This document shows positions 48,101 through 61,391 of a DNA stretch of 64,000 nucleotides, in pieces. The DNA lies in NCBI GenBank assembly GCA_003864495.1, contig ML133452.1:1055965-1119964 (forward strand), given 5' to 3'. Every line of letters starts with the position of its first letter. The first letter of the stretch is position 1. The notes beneath the pieces were generated by a model that was not told where the DNA came from, searched no databases, and saw nothing but the letters and a program-made list of their open reading frames with translations. The stretch comes from Nemopilema nomurai. Its lineage: Eukaryota; Cnidaria; Scyphozoa; Rhizostomeae; Rhizostomatidae. A program made the position numbers and the translations under genes.

Positions 48101-51100
48101 GTTTAAAAGTCCCTCTTTCAGCTTTATTTCTAAATATGATGTCAGTGATTGTCAGTAATTTAGATAGTTTTCAAATGATATAGAATTTAAAGACGCGTTT
48201 TCAAGGGCAAACATTTTTAGTCAATTCAGAATAGGGATATTTTGCCAAACATTCCTACTTTGCTTCTTATTCTAAAGTTTCATGCCCTCAGAAAGAGAAA
48301 AGCATTTTGTATGATAAAGTGATAAAGTTTCTGACCATTTTAAGCATCTTGAATGTAAATTTTTGTGGAATATTTCAGCCAGGTGATTGGTAGTGTCTAG
48401 GTAATCAAACGCCTTCGCAATTAAGGTTTTGTTGATAGCAAGCATTTAATGGGGTAACTGCGGTCAATTCACGTGATCTCGTTTCCTAGTCGTTCCAGTA
48501 TCTCAAGTATATCTTTGCAAGCTCTAAAACACTTTCTCGTTGTCTCTTTGTTTTTAGACTGAATACATCAATTATATGAATATTATTTACCATGCAAACA
48601 TACTTAAGCAGACCGGAGCTTTTTTCGGAGACTTATAGATACTTGGAACTGGAGCTTAACTGACTACGTCTGCAGGATCTAATTTCATTAAGTTCTAAAC
48701 TAATCTTGATTCCATGGACATTTTGAACTTATCACCTAGTTGATTTTATGTAAAAATGTCATCTCTCTGCTTGAAGTTGAAAATTTCTCACTGCTCCAGC
48801 AATGAGATGTGTAAACGTTTGATCTGCTATCTATGCTAGGATAAGAATTTATTGGATCCTCTTCCTATACCGTTGCTGATTGTGGGGAGCAAGTACGACA
48901 AATACCAGGTTAGTATTTAATTTTTTGAGACTTTCTGTTTAATAACTGAGGCAAATTCTGCAGACAACGTTTGCGAACAGCCATCTTAAACTTTTCCGCA
49001 AAAATGCCATCTTTGTTTATTTGTGTATCTAGTTTATTTGCACGTGGAAATTTAGCTACAATCTGTCCAATATTTATTATCAGTTGTAAATAAGCATAGG
49101 CGAAAGGTCTTAACTTTTTCCTATTGGCTACATCCTGATGTACGTGTGACCCTCGATTTGTCTTGAATTCAATTTTTATGTTTTGAACTTGTGGAGGAAC
49201 ACTCGTGACTCTCTAATTGCAACTAAAATGAAAGCTCCGATTGCAAAAGGGAACTTCGAAATTGGCTGACAGGCGATTTAATTTGGTCTTTAAATTTGGT
49301 ATTCTAATCAACAATTCTAATTTGTAGGAAATGGAGCCGGAGAAGAAGAAGATCATCAGCAAGACACTAAGATTCATTGCGCACAAGAACGGGGCTTCCT
49401 TGCAGGTAGCCTGTTTACGCGGTGTTTACCCTTCGTTGCTTTTGCGCCGCTTCTTTTAATGTATTAATATTCATGCTCATCCCGTGCCGAGAAATTGGAT
49501 GACATTGGTAAAGCCAATGACGGTAGCAGCTGCGGAAGTTGTTTCTACGTTGTACAGGAAAAACTTTTGGGTGGCTTGGAAAGACCGTTTGACGTTTGAA
49601 TAGACGCGAGCGATGATTTTATGAGGCGCTATATGAAGTAGAAACGAAGAGCCATTTTCCTTATATTATCTTACATCTTCTCCTATCATATCTTCTGTAT
49701 TTATCAATTCCAGTCTGTTTTTCAACTTCTTAATCACCAATCAAAAGTAACCACAAAGCCAGAAGACGAGTTCTAAAAGAGTAACCCTGCATTCGGATTC
49801 GAAATTCAAGCATAAGCACTCAACTTAAGAAATCATTCATTTATGCAACATTATATCTCAATTTATATCAAGTACCCAAGTTTACTTGATTGTCTGTGAA
49901 ACTTCGTTTCTGATATGCTAGGAAGTTTTCGGTTCATTTCAGTCAGGGAACTCCTCAAGGATCATAACCCGGCTCGGCACTCTTTCTTTGATCCAATTTA
50001 TTACAAATAGTAGCATTCTTGCCATTCGCAACGTTGCTAAATGTTTGTCTTAGCTGCTTCATACTGACAGCGTATCTAGCGTATACAGATTCTAAAAAAG
50101 CTTTATTTCTCCTAGGAGAGATTAGCAATATAATGACTACTAGCAATAAGGCTTTGGTTAGCATTTCATTGTGCTTCAAATACCAGTTGTAATTACTACT
50201 CTCAGACAGTGGAGATCAAAGATGATTTTGAAAGTATGACAAGTAGTATTGAGACCACCTTCCTGCTTCTGTGAGACACCTCTATCTCCAAATCATTTGG
50301 TACCTGAGAATGCTGCTACTTAGCTGCTATCTTACGCCATGCTCCATACCATACTTTTTCAAGTTTCCTTGTTAAGTTTGGGGAAGTTGCATCTGCATTT
50401 ATTGGTCAATAGTTTTTTGTCTAGTTAGGCTGCGGCTGGTGAAATCCTATTTCACACAAACTGCGAGCGATAGCAAATTAGATTTCTTGTTTGTAAAAAA
50501 AAGTCTTCCGGATTTTGCCACTTAAATTTTTCAAGAATTAGTCTGTAACTACTGTAGTTTGTTAGACATTTTTGTGTTACTTCTGATGAGCTTAACTTGT
50601 AAGCTGTATCAACTAAATAAATGAAAAATAATTTACAATGCAGAAATTAAACTATGCCTAGCATTCCAAATATTTTTGTTCATTTTTTCTGTTTTTTTTT
50701 TCAAGTTCTCAAGCAATAAAATCGACAGTTTGAGTAGCAAGACGCGAAGTCTTTTTGCAAACATGGCATTCAGCACGTCTGTTGGGTAAGAACAATTTCA
50801 TTTATCTTCAATTTTTCAAAGGTGAACAATTTGTGCTTGTTTTATTTTAAAAATAAACTTTCACAGGCTTAAACAATACAATTGTTTTGTAAGGTTTTAA
50901 TCGCTTTCGATTTAATAATCTACCCAATAATGCTACTCGCGAACTCTTCTCTGATATTCTTAATTCATCTCTCAGTTTGTTTTACGGTAATTGAGCTGTC
51001 GATAAGAAATTTGCTGCTTTTTCTTTTCTTATTCAGTAAAACAATTCTTTTGAGCTGCTGAATACGTGCTTTTATATGCCATACAATTAAATTGAACAAT

Positions 51101-53943
51101 TTTTTCAGCAAATCCACAGTGACTGATCACAACAAACCAATTTTTGTTGCGGCGGGCCAGGACAAATTTGATGATATAGGTATGAAACTGGCACTTTTAA
51201 TTACACTGGATTTGAAAATCGAACATATCGGGGCTTTAGTTTTAGAATATGGCCCTAAAGCAGATATATGCTTTTTAATCTAGCTTTTGATGTTATTCAC
51301 GGCCATTGCATCAGCTGTAAGAGTGGAGAATGATTTATAACACACGAATACAAGTTGTTAACAGTTGCAACAACAGAAAGTTCATTTGTGAAGGCTTTTT
51401 CGCTTTTTTATCTTGCATATTTGAATGATGCTTTAGGAACCATTTGCTTTTAGCAGGCTTACAATCTCGCTAATGCTTTTATAAGCATTTTATACCTCTT
51501 TAAGTCACTCATTATATAATCATAAAGATAATTTAGACTTGGCTTAATCAAGAATAATTTCTGTTTTTTTCTTGAAGGTGCACCACCTATTTCAGCAGAT
51601 CGTATGATGCGGGCAAAAGGAGGGTGAGAAACTTGCTGCAGCTCTTTAATGTTTTTTGGTCATGCCGGCTAGTGAACGTATGCTGTTAGATGCCGCTAGC
51701 AGTGCACCTAATTGAGTATAAGCAGTAAAGCCCAATTTTGAGGTTGTACGGGAAACTCTGTCGGAAAAGTCAGATTTGAAAAATCTGAGACATACTTTGG
51801 TAGCTAAGGATCTGATTTTGGTACCTCAAACACAAGGCTACAAAAAAAATTTTAAATGTGGTACACTCGTTTAAGCAGTAAAATTGTCTGCAAAGTTTCA
51901 TTACACAGTTCCTGCCAATTATTTCATATGGTTTGAGTTCCCACGTTCTTGTCTATCGAATGATGTATGGTTCAATATGATTTCGTTAATATTTTTGCTT
52001 TTGCTGAGAGATAAACCAAATATCGTGTCAGAAAAATTTACTTTAAAGGCATTGAGTCATGATAACTGGAAAGCGTATACTCAAATTGCAAAAATTGCCG
52101 AATTATTATGATAGCTCCGTTAATCTGACTGGCTGTCAAGCAAACTGCACACATGATGTTTTAACCTCGCAGTTGATGTCTAATCACATGAAAGCCGATT
52201 TATCACATGAAAACAGACAACAGCGCGTGGAAAACCGCTATTTACCATGAGTGAATGCCTTTAACCTTAACCATCATGTCTTTTGTCCTATCAACAGCAG
52301 TGCAGGGCCAGTTTTGGGAGCAGTGACAATCTACCGTGTTCCAGAACCTCTGCTTTCACCCCACATGTAGATTGAAAAGTGCTTTAAACTATATTCACCT
52401 TGTGTTTTTGGACAATTTAGAGTCTTCAAAACGATTTTATTCTGCCCTTGTTTGATTTAAGGACCCCAGAGGACTTGTGGAGAGAATCATTTTCGGAGGT
52501 TTTTCCCCCACAGGTAGGTGTGGTTCCGCTTTAAAAACAGGAACTTTTGTCTTAAAGTAATCCATTCATCGGTGCTCTTTTCGTCTACGCTGAGATATGG
52601 TCATTGTCATGCCCTATCATGTATTCAGCTATTGAAGGTAACTGTTTGTGGTCTCCCATGAAGATGCGCGAGGTCATATATACGGGGCTGTGAAGTGCTT
52701 TGTGGTACAAAACTTCACAATGGCTAGAAAAATCGGATCTAGTTTTCGCATACTTAAAGTACTTTTTCGTCCGACACTCCTCAGAGTATGGAAACGTCGG
52801 AAGATAACCAAAAGCTGACCAAATAAATAGCCAGATGCGGATCGAAAACACTAGAGGGTGATGAGCAGAGCGCGTGATTGGTTATAATTGAGCTGTATTA
52901 GTTTGTGGTAACGAGGCGGTGCAAGTTGTTAATCCAAGTAACGTGATCACGAGGCGATTCTTTACTCATGTGACAGATCTCAGCAAAGTAGCCTTTCTTG
53001 ACAATCCTTTTCTGATTACACTCTTCTAAATAAATTAGGGGAATAGTTTACCTTGATATTATAACAACGTGCTATTTACGCGTGAGTTGTAAAGTGAAAG
53101 GAAAAAGTAACCAAGCTCTGAATTTTCGAATCGGGTGTTGATACATGTGAGGTAGCATTCGAAGTTGTAGTCTGACATGTCGCTTCCCTTGAACAGAATT
53201 CTGAGAAAAAAGATTTGCAAAATGACCCATCAAAGGACAGGCAATATGCAGAACAAAACATTGATGCCATTAAAGCTCAGAAGGACCAGGTGAGCTATTG
53301 TTCAGGTGATTTGGAGGCGAAGTGGGGAATAAATTCTGTTCTACACTGCCGTCGCTAAGCGAAATGTTCTGGTCACAGAACTCTGCGAGGGCGCTTTTTC
53401 TCAAAACGATTCGAAAGTGATAAAAGACGAGTCTCCGCCATGATAGAAACATGGAAATGTTCCTTCTTAGCGGCGCTTTTTGGCCAGTGCTGCGTTAAAG
53501 AGCTGTGACATTTTGCTTCTCCTGCTGCTCAGCAATTAAACAATGCCAGGTCAAACTGCCAAACACTTGGATTTCGCAAGCTCTGTGAAAGAACTCCAAA
53601 GCAGTCAAAAAGTGCAAATTATGAAATTAGAGATCGGCTAAAGAGCAAAATTGTAATGTCCTTGAAACTGTTTCTATAATGTTGGATGATTTTTTAACCT
53701 TTCGATCATATTTCTCCCATCCTATAACGATGCTGGATAGATTTTCCGAAGCAAAATATCACCTTTGAATGTTGCAGTATTAATTCATACTTTGCCTTTA
53801 TGTACTCCCATGTATTTAATGGGGATGCATTTTCTCCACAGGAGCTGGCAAATTGCAGGAAGATATCTGAAAGAAAGGCAAAGGAGGCTAATGCAGTACC
53901 TGCACGGCCTACAAAGTCTGAACAAAAGAGAAAAGCAAGGTGA
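42147..53943 (+). CDS. DYNC2LI1: Dynein-2 light intermediate chain 1, 17 exons
   Basis: Exons: 42147-42163, 44011-44081, 44947-45011, 45343-45377, 45772-45841, 46137-46231, 47130-47208, 47858-47910, 48002-48056, 48840-48908, 49328-49405, 50706-50785, 51109-51179, 51578-51623, 52462-52513, 53197-53289, 53842-53943. They join in phase to 376 residues (human 351). The protein binds the dynein-2 heavy chain and stabilises the retrograde intraflagellar transport motor in cilia. Visible blocks: LDKTLWDIA near the N-terminus, P-loop GSKYSGKS (47-54) split over exons 3 and 4, DENPKPTVALDYTFARR, YELGGG (94-99), VLDLSQPNDLW (125-135), IPLLIVGSKYDKYQ, DHNKPIFVAAGQDKFDDIG and EDLW...VFPP. The basic C-terminal tail is longer than in human. 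The 17-nt first coding exon MAKKS is inferred from phase, a consensus donor and its position. Confidence 0.95.
42590..42970. repeat. 64-bp perfect inverted repeat, 253-bp loop
   Basis: Positions 42590-42653 and 42907-42970 are exact reverse complements over all 64 bases (left arm begins GCTAAATTTCACTGTATC), separated by 253 bp. It lies in DYNC2LI1 intron 1, so the pre-mRNA would carry a long perfect stem. No target duplication or known terminal motif is visible, so it may be a foldback element or an inverted duplication made during repair. Confidence 0.95.
44997..45044 (+). repeat. 24-bp duplication across exon 3 donor of DYNC2LI1
   Basis: GGTAGCAAGTACAGTGTAAG plus four bases is followed directly by a 24-bp near copy (GGTAGCAAGTACAATGTAAC...). 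The first copy holds the last codons of exon 3 and the consensus donor AGT-GTAAGT used in the gene model. The second holds the equivalent position AAT-GTAACT, a weaker donor. Both lie in the same frame. Confidence 0.9.
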
Positions 53944-56006
53944 TGGTTTCGAAGTTGAAGGTGACTCTTTACACGTGACATTTTGCACTCGGTAGCTACT
54001 TGGATGACTGATCGGTTTCTCGGTGCTTCCTAGTTTTTCAATTAAAGGCGAAATGGTACCTGCACAATAACAGCAGAAAGCGCAGCTATACGGTTTGGGT
54101 ACTGGGTATTTTGCACTTTTGCTTAGAGATGAAGACTGCTGCTCTACTTCATCCAAGTTATAAGCCAGTGGCGTTGTTTATATTTCCAGCAAATGTGTTT
54201 CTCGGTATTCTTCTTCTTCATATGTACAGATAGGGTATTGAAATACATAATAAGATCCGGCTACTTTTATTGTTTCTGCATTGGTGCGGGCGGGGGATGA
54301 GGCGTGTCAGAGGCTGTCACTGTTAAAAGTACCATGTGACTTCGTAGCGGAAATTGTTTTCTTTTTAAGACAGAAAATGCATGTTGCAAACTAAATTTTT
54401 TTGCAATTCTTAAAAGATAAATTGATCAATAGGTATTGTTAATAAAATGCTAACTAAATTAGGAATGGGGTTGATTACCAATGTCAAGTATTGGATTGTC
54501 TCTTAAGTTCCTTTTTCCTTGGAATGTTATTTGCCAGTTGCATTGAAAAAAAATTGTGGCAGAAATAAAACACTGCCAGGGATCTCTATGAGAAAAAACT
54601 TCCATTCCCAACGGCTTAAAACCAGCGCTGCTTATGTTCTAGAAGTTCTCCTCTTTCAGCCATAAAATAGTAACATTGCTTAGTTACGAGAGGCATAAGA
54701 TCCTGATCTAGATCGCTTAGGTCCAGCAAGAAGAGACATAAGAGAAACAGGCATTGGTTGGATAAGATTATTAAGATTGGCTTTGGTTATCAACTGATGA
54801 ACCCTTTAGCGTGAAGTTTGAAAAACGGAAGCAACACAGTTGGTATCATGTGACTCGTAACGACCCTTTGATATTTGTTTCAATCGAAAAAGAATTACCA
54901 GACACGTCATAATTACCAAATACACAAGTAATAGTAGGCCTAAGGCTATTTCAAGCTTTCTTCTGTATCAAGCATTGTAAAAACTACAAAGCTACCCGCT
55001 ATAACTACGTCATGTTGTCTTGTGTTTTCAAAATTATAATTTGATGTTGCGCAGAATTTTACTGGATTAGCATATTAAAAAATTTTGAAATGATTCGATC
55101 ATTACTTCTTCAGTTGTTTTTTCTGTTATGAAAGTGGATATTGGATATAAATGATCGTGAGTAGTCATTAAACTACACTGTGTCTCAGTTTCTAAAGGTT
55201 ATTACCTACTTTTTTCTTGCCTTACTTATTCCGTTACTTGTTACCTTACTTATCTTTCCCCAAAGAGTCTGTATCCCTCTTTGATTGTCCAGTTTTCCCA
55301 TTTTTCTCTTAACTTTCTGATTGTCTCCCACTCCACTCTTTGCTGTCACTAAATGTTTGATTTGACATTCGCTCTTCCTCGCGGCTCCATTCCTGTTCGA
55401 CCTCTTCTAAATTTTTCTCACTTCACTGTGTTTTTTCGTGAAGAAGAAATTACTCTCAAAACTTGGAACCTTACAATCAGCTTTGTTTCATTGATTGGGA
55501 ATTTTTATTTGGAACCAGCAATGGCTCTAGAAGGTTGTGTGAATGGGGGGATTAATTAGTGCTAACATTGAATGCAAAGTGCAATGAAAATGAGATCTAT
55601 GTATTGAGATCGAGGCTTTATTTCTTAAATTTGAAGCTCAGTCGGGCGAACTGATGCAAGATGATGCTTAGGCTGAATAAACAGAGATATATGTTTCGGA
55701 TGCGAGATGCAGATGCGGGGCGAATCGAATTCCTAATTTGTAACAGCAATCTATTGGTTAAGTCTCATTTTACTTCGACATAATTTGAAAACAGCCCTAG
55801 ATCTCTGTTTTGCATTGTAGTAGGGCAGTTATAAGGCCTAGAGATTTTTATGAAATTGCATTCCAGAGAAGAGCAAGGACTTGTTGAGACTACACATACC
55901 TATTACACTTTTTTACGATTCTTGACAGCAATAACTGTCTCAAATGGTCTTTTCGGCTTAGAGAATCCATGTCTTAAGACTTTGTTGTGTTGTAATTTAG
56001 TCAACA
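53944..56006. other. Intergenic, tail-to-tail gene spacer
   Basis: No exon-like sequence was found on either strand. AATAAA at 54441 on the plus strand could end DYNC2LI1 transcripts. TTTATT at 55617-55622 is an AATAAA on the minus strand about 385 bp past the ankyrin gene stop. Both assignments are position-based guesses. Confidence 0.4.
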
Positions 56007-57527
56007 TTACCCTGCAAAAATTTTGCCCCTCTGTTCCCTCCCTATTTCCTCGAATGCTTGCAAGGAAGGTAGGACTGAAATCTTCTTCTTAATATTCTCC
56101 TTTCTGGGCACAAACCGTTCGCTCCTGTCCAAAAGTGCCCCCTTCTCCTCTCCAGCAGTTCCGTGAAGCATTCCTCTGTCGAAGTTGAATTTCCTAATCA
56201 CTGGAATGATTGGAGCCGACAAGGCAAGATCGCTCCGGGCTCGTGGACTAACTTGCTGTTCTAGTGTGAATGATGGAGCTGTAACGGCTGAGAATCGTCT
56301 CTGGTGCAGACTTTTGATCCGGTTCTTACCGTCTCCGGGCTGCACATTGACGTTCATCTGCAGAGACACCCGGGACGGTCGGCGTTTTCTTGCCCCAATA
56401 GCATTCGGAAAGGTTCCCGGCACAAGAGACATGGACCGGGAACTCCTCCCGGACGGAACTCTGGGAGATTCGTCGTCTTCCAGGAAAATGCTTGACATTG
56501 GCGAAACAGAGTTGCTATGAGGGAAAATGACTGGTTTCCTCGCACCATCTCTATACGCTTCCGACTTTTGCTGCTCAAAAATCTTGTAGATCTCCACAAG
56601 CTGGTCTTTGGTGCTCCTAGTCTCCCTCGACCTCCCTGCTTGTCGACAGCTAGACATGCTAACGTCAATTTGGTTTGTCCTTTCACTTGATGCCGGCGTT
56701 TTATCTACTGAATCCTCTATATCATTCTCCTTTGTACTTGTTGGCTCAGATGTGCTGCTCTGTAGTGATATTTTCGGGCCTATTTTCTTCACTCTCCCTT
56801 TTTTCTTTTCATTTCGCGTATACCTAGTTGATCTTACAATTTCCGGCCTCGGCTTGATAACCTCGACATTCCTGTGTTCGGACCGGTTTCTCCTTATTTC
56901 AGCCGGAACATTGCCATTATCTAATCCCCATGCTTCTATGCCATCACTCCTTTTGCGTCCGCCCCTGTCTGCTTCTTCGCATAACCGGAAGTCATTTAAT
57001 TTTATTGTTGTGGGCGAGGTAGGTTCCTCCGCAGTTTCCTTTACAGCTGAATAGATACATGGACTCCAGCAATACTCCTCTGCCAACGATCGCAATGTCG
57101 CTATTATTTTAAGATTACCCGATTTTTCGGCATAATCAAAACAGGTTTTTCCAGATTTGTCTTGAACCGTAATATCAAACCCGTCCTTGTGTTTTAGCAA
57201 AGTATCTACCAAAGTTTCCCGCCCTTTTTCACACGCATGGTGCAGCGCGTTCATTCCCCTGTCGTCAGCATAATCAATTCTCCCACCACGCTTTATCAAG
57301 CTCCTAGCTAATGAGACAGCCTTGCTTTCGTTGGTAAAGTAGCTCACAATGATGAGAGGCGTGCGACCCACCTTATCTCTTTGGTTCGGACTCACTCCAA
57401 CTTTCAATAGCAACCTTACCCTTGCATTGTTCCCCGTCACTAAGGCCTCCTGCATTGGAGAATACACTCTTGGGTTTAGCTTCATGTATTTTAACTCTTC
57501 TTTGAAGTTGAAGAATGTTCCTGCCAT
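56007..57527 (-). CDS. Ankyrin-repeat protein, intronless, ANKRD34-like
   Basis: A single open frame of 506 residues starts MAGTFFNFKEELKY. About four ankyrin repeats occupy residues 22-152, with GRTPLIIVSYF (54-64), GMNALHHACEKGRETLVDTL (91-110) and DKSGKTCFDYAEKSGNLKII (123-142). The rest is low-complexity, rich in Ser, Arg, Glu and Pro, with basic patches (KKKGRVKK) and RRxS motifs (RRPSR, RRFSA) that could be phosphorylated. The layout of an N-terminal ankyrin block with a long linker between repeats 1-2 and 3, a disordered tail, and no introns resembles vertebrate ANKRD34 proteins. That link is an inference. A signal peptide and membrane segments are absent, so it is probably intracellular. 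The lack of introns next to heavily split neighbours suggests an ancient single-exon family or retroposition. Confidence 0.85.
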   Translation of the reverse strand: MAGTFFNFKEELKYMKLNPRVYSPMQEALVTGNNARVRLLLKVGVSPNQRDKVGRTPLIIVSYFTNESKAVSLARSLIKRGGRIDYADDRGMNALHHACEKGRETLVDTLLKHKDGFDITVQDKSGKTCFDYAEKSGNLKIIATLRSLAEEYCWSPCIYSAVKETAEEPTSPTTIKLNDFRLCEEADRGGRKRSDGIEAWGLDNGNVPAEIRRNRSEHRNVEVIKPRPEIVRSTRYTRNEKKKGRVKKIGPKISLQSSTSEPTSTKENDIEDSVDKTPASSERTNQIDVSMSSCRQAGRSRETRSTKDQLVEIYKIFEQQKSEAYRDGARKPVIFPHSNSVSPMSSIFLEDDESPRVPSGRSSRSMSLVPGTFPNAIGARKRRPSRVSLQMNVNVQPGDGKNRIKSLHQRRFSAVTAPSFTLEQQVSPRARSDLALSAPIIPVIRKFNFDRGMLHGTAGEEKGALLDRSERFVPRKENIKKKISVLPSLQAFEEIGREQRGKIFAG

Positions 57528-59144
57528 TCCTAAGCTTTAAACCATACGCTTTCCTATAACTTTGTATTTTGATTATGATTTTGTAGCCATGTTTTTTGTG
57601 TTTGTTTATCGTGGTTTAGTATTTATGTCGTCAAGAGGAAATCTTGGTAAACATCCGAAGTTGTTTCGCCTCCAATGATATCAAGCAGTATGTCGTGAAC
57701 TTATGCTGGTAGTACTTTAAATTTGTCTCTGAAACAGGGCTATATTGGTATTTAGGCGCGCTGGTTTTGCTTTAATCCAACTGGCATCAACTGCCATTGT
57801 AAATTGAATATCGATTACGCACAGAATTGCAGCTGTTCCGTCTCTTACGTTAATTACTACGGCTCCACACTTGTTTTGACGACCAAGCAAGCATCGCTGT
57901 TTAAAGCAGCAACGTTTTTAAATCTTTCGTGAATTCTTAAGAGCTCTATAGATATACCCCTTCGGATGTATATATCCTTTCAATGTTTTGATTCCACGAG
58001 AATGTATAATAGACAGAGCCTCTTGTATACCCAAACTTGCGTCCTACGAGCTTCTGCAAATTCTCATCCGATTTCCTTAGTCTCACGAGCCCACTTTGGC
58101 ATCTCTCGCTGAATTTCCTCTCTTGGTATTTGGCCAATGTTCATTGGTAATACGTCAATACAACTGTTTAGCATTTGTCGTCAAGAATTTCTGACTCCTT
58201 CAAGAGACACATTTCTCATTAACATTCAAAAACCAGAACTTTGGCGAGTTGTCCAGATCATCAACAATGAATTTTCTTGAATGAATCATCGACGTGCCAC
58301 ATTTTCAGGCAAATATACTTGAGCAATCGACTGCATCTTTTTCCACTGTACATGATAGCATTCCATTAAAATCCTGTTGCGATTTCTCTAAAATCAGCAG
58401 CTTTCTCTTTACTCCGAAGCAGGAGTCCTTTACAAGTGAGCTGTTAATGTTTCAATTGCTGAGAACCAGAGTGCGGTGCAGGTTATCTTCACGCCTACGT
58501 TGTGTTAACCACTTGTCTTCTTTTATCTTCGTCGACAAAAAAGCACTTTCAAGATGTAGCCCAGCTAAAAACAGCTTCTTCTTCGTCGCTGCCTTGCATC
58601 TTCTTTGAAATCGTTCCGTGTGATATATAACATTCCCCGCACGTCTTCAACTATCCACAATGATTATCGCCTCTTCTGGACCTGAGTACAATCTAAAATG
58701 ACTATATAAATCTTTATTTGTTTTCGTCAATTGCTTCAATATCCTTTCATCTGTTCCGATACATTTGCGTTGGTAATTTATTAATTATCTCTTGTTTGAA
58801 CGTCTTCGAAAAGAGAATCCTGCCAACAAGATTCCTCAACTTTTCTTTTTTTTATCTTTTGGTAGCCAACCTCTCCTGGCTTCAGCTGGTCAGCAAATGG
58901 CGGATGTTTATGTTCTTTTCTTCACTGCATTTCATGTTGTGGAATTGAGCAGCTCTGCAAAAGATGCTCGAGATAATTCATTCCTAACCAAGGTTTAGTC
59001 TTCGGTTTAGCTTGAAACACCTGCTGGAAACCTTTTGTTTTTACAGCCAAGATAATTACCGTCCCTCCCAGCATTTTTCACGCACTGATTAATAGTTTAG
59101 GCCAGATCGTTTTGCATACTCGAATCGTCTTTGTGATGCAGCGG

Positions 59145-59189
59145 TCAATCAATCAATCAGTCAATCAATCAATCAATCAATCAATCAAC
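59145..59189. repeat. TCAA/AATC microsatellite
   Basis: About eleven copies of a tetranucleotide TCAA with one interruption (CAGTC). It is a simple slippage repeat in intergenic DNA. Confidence 0.95.
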
Positions 59190-60873
59190 TAACCATTCAA
59201 CTGATCAATAGAATCATTCTTATTCATCATCATTATGATCATCCGCTCCATCAAGGTTTACAACTGTCACTACTAGCAACAAAAATAGGCAATCATCAAT
59301 CATTTTATGAGACCATTACCAACATTACAGTTGAATTCTCTGCTACACAAATAAACTTCATTATTTAAAAAAACTTTAACGAGAAACCAGTTTATATATT
59401 CTAGGCCACTAAAAATCGTGATAATAACATTCAGTCATGAATTATGTAGATGTCTGCTTAGATTATGCGACAAGATACTTGTCTAATGGAAGGGTGTGCT
59501 GCAGTTAAAACACGATTAATCAAGTGAACGATCTTTTGAACACTTTCTGAACAAGCAACTTTTCAAATGGCAAAAGCAATTTTTGTGTTCAATTTAATCG
59601 GCCTTAGATACAAATTCATATTTAAGTTAATGAAATACTTAAACAGAGTGTGTATGTGAAATGCCATGGCATTAACCAGATAACTGTTGACCAAAGTTTG
59701 CACATGTTTTGAACATGCACACCCAAATGCGGTGATCGAGATAACTTAATGTGATTAAGTGATTAGGTTCAGACCTGATTCTACTATAGGCACGTTGTCA
59801 AACTTTGACCATGCGAGGCCGAGAAGTAAAGAAGCTGCGCAGGAGCATCTTGTTTCATACGACACCTTGGTGAGCCAACGAATACACTTACTCGGGGCCT
59901 CCGACGAAGGGGGGGCCGGGGGGCATGGCCTCGGCACTTTTTTGTAAAATAATAGAGCTTTTCTAACTATATTTTGTTATGATTGTTAAAAACCCCTCCA
60001 CTTTCCAACCGGAGCCCCTGTTACTGATGGTGTTTTGCTTTCTACTCTAGTCATAAAGATGCTTTTGCAGATTTCTTTTACGAACAACCAGCTGCCAGGC
60101 CCCTGAACTTTGTTTTTTTCTTTCGAATTTTAGGGTGACCTTAACGTTTCTCAGGAAGAATGCCTAAGGTTCGATGTTTTTGCTTCTCTTGAGGAAAGCC
60201 CTGTCAGATCTAGAAGCTTTGCTATTGAAATTCAATCGCCCGTTTTCTATTTGTAATTTAATCAGCTGGTCTTCTATTCTACTTTTCACCGTAAAAATTT
60301 ATTGCCAAAGGGAGCTGGTGGTTATAGGATACGAAGTGAGCACATACAATGAAGGTTTATCGCACCTAACTCAGAGTATTATCGCGCGAACAGTCTCTTT
60401 GCACTGTGCTTTAATTCATTCAAGATCGACCAATGAGATTAGGCTAATTACCAACCAAATCTAGCTTCTTTGCAGCTGCGACAAAGATAAGAAACCATTC
60501 TTTTCTATTCGACGATGAAAGCGCTCGAGAAGAATGTGGAAGTTGCACCTACCAAAGAATTAAGTTGGGAATCTAAGATTTCAAAAATGAAAATGATGAA
60601 ATTTCACAAACAGACTAACGGGGTTGCCAAATAGCAGATTCCTGTGTTACTTTTCCGGCTCGAAGATATTTTCAGCTCATTTACTATGAAACATTTTATG
60701 TCGATCATTAGCCATCACTTTTGTATCTTCGACAATCGCAAGCTTTCTCAAAAGTAACGAGAGTAAATATCATCAGAAAGTTGTTTAGGCCAAGATGGCC
60801 TCTAACCTGGTTACACCAAAAACACATCCATAGCGCCAATTATGGTACTGCTACAACAACTTGCTGTACGCTT

Positions 60874-60919
60874 CAACAACAACAACAATAACAACAGCAA
60901 CAGCAACATCAGCAACATC
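60874..60919. repeat. CAA/CAG trinucleotide repeat
   Basis: An imperfect run of CAA, ATAACAA and CAGCAA triplets. No flanking exon supports a coding polyglutamine reading. Confidence 0.9.
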
Positions 60920-61359
60920 GTTAAATTTCATTTATAATACGATTTTTTCAATTAATTGTCAATAGCATGTATTATAAGTCAGCACGTATCAATCGATCTT
61001 AAAAATTAACTACTTGAACTACTTAGGCACTAGTACTGTTTAAGCATTCTTTCGAACTTCTTAAAATACATTTAGTACCAAATTGGCAGCTAAATTGAGA
61101 CATTTTGAGCTTCTTTCCCTTGCCCGTGAACGTTCCCCCACCAACTAACTGGCAGAGCAAAATATTTTTCAGGCAACCCCTCTCCCCAGCTTCAAATACC
61201 AATTGTCAGTCCAGACAATATTATCATATCCAAAGATGTCATATTCATATCAAAGTTAACGTATGATAACAAATTTTCACTTGAAAATCAAACCCGAATG
61301 GCAGCACGCATGCCCCTGCGCATTTAAAAAATGCAATGGGGTTTCACCTCGATCTCTAA

Positions 61360-61371
61360 GGGGAAATCCCC
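61360..61371. promoter_or_regulatory. Palindromic kappaB-type site
   Basis: GGGGAAATCCCC is a full palindromic match to the NF-kappaB/Rel consensus GGGRNNYYCC; the symmetry extends to AGGGGAAATCCCCT (61359-61372). It ends 20 bp before a TATA box and about 130 bp before a start codon. That is the arrangement of an inducible promoter, and the TATA box makes a chance match less likely. Confidence 0.55.
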
Positions 61372-61391
61372 TAGCCTCATTCCGGCGTAGA

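Larger units (their letters stand above)
57528..61359. other. Intergenic, no firm gene seen
   Basis: Two minus-strand open stretches lie upstream of the ankyrin gene (57946-58137, and about 58452-58620 with lysine/arginine-rich coding-like sequence and no ATG). Neither has splice partners or a recognised domain. The rest holds simple repeats and AT-rich sequence. Confidence 0.35.

Noticed and set aside
56185..57054. Plus-strand ORFs opposite the ankyrin gene
   Set aside because: They are antisense shadows of the 506-residue minus-strand frame.
59755..59947. Mutually antisense ORFs of about 60 residues
   Set aside because: The frames are short, have no domain or splice context, and overlap each other on opposite strands.
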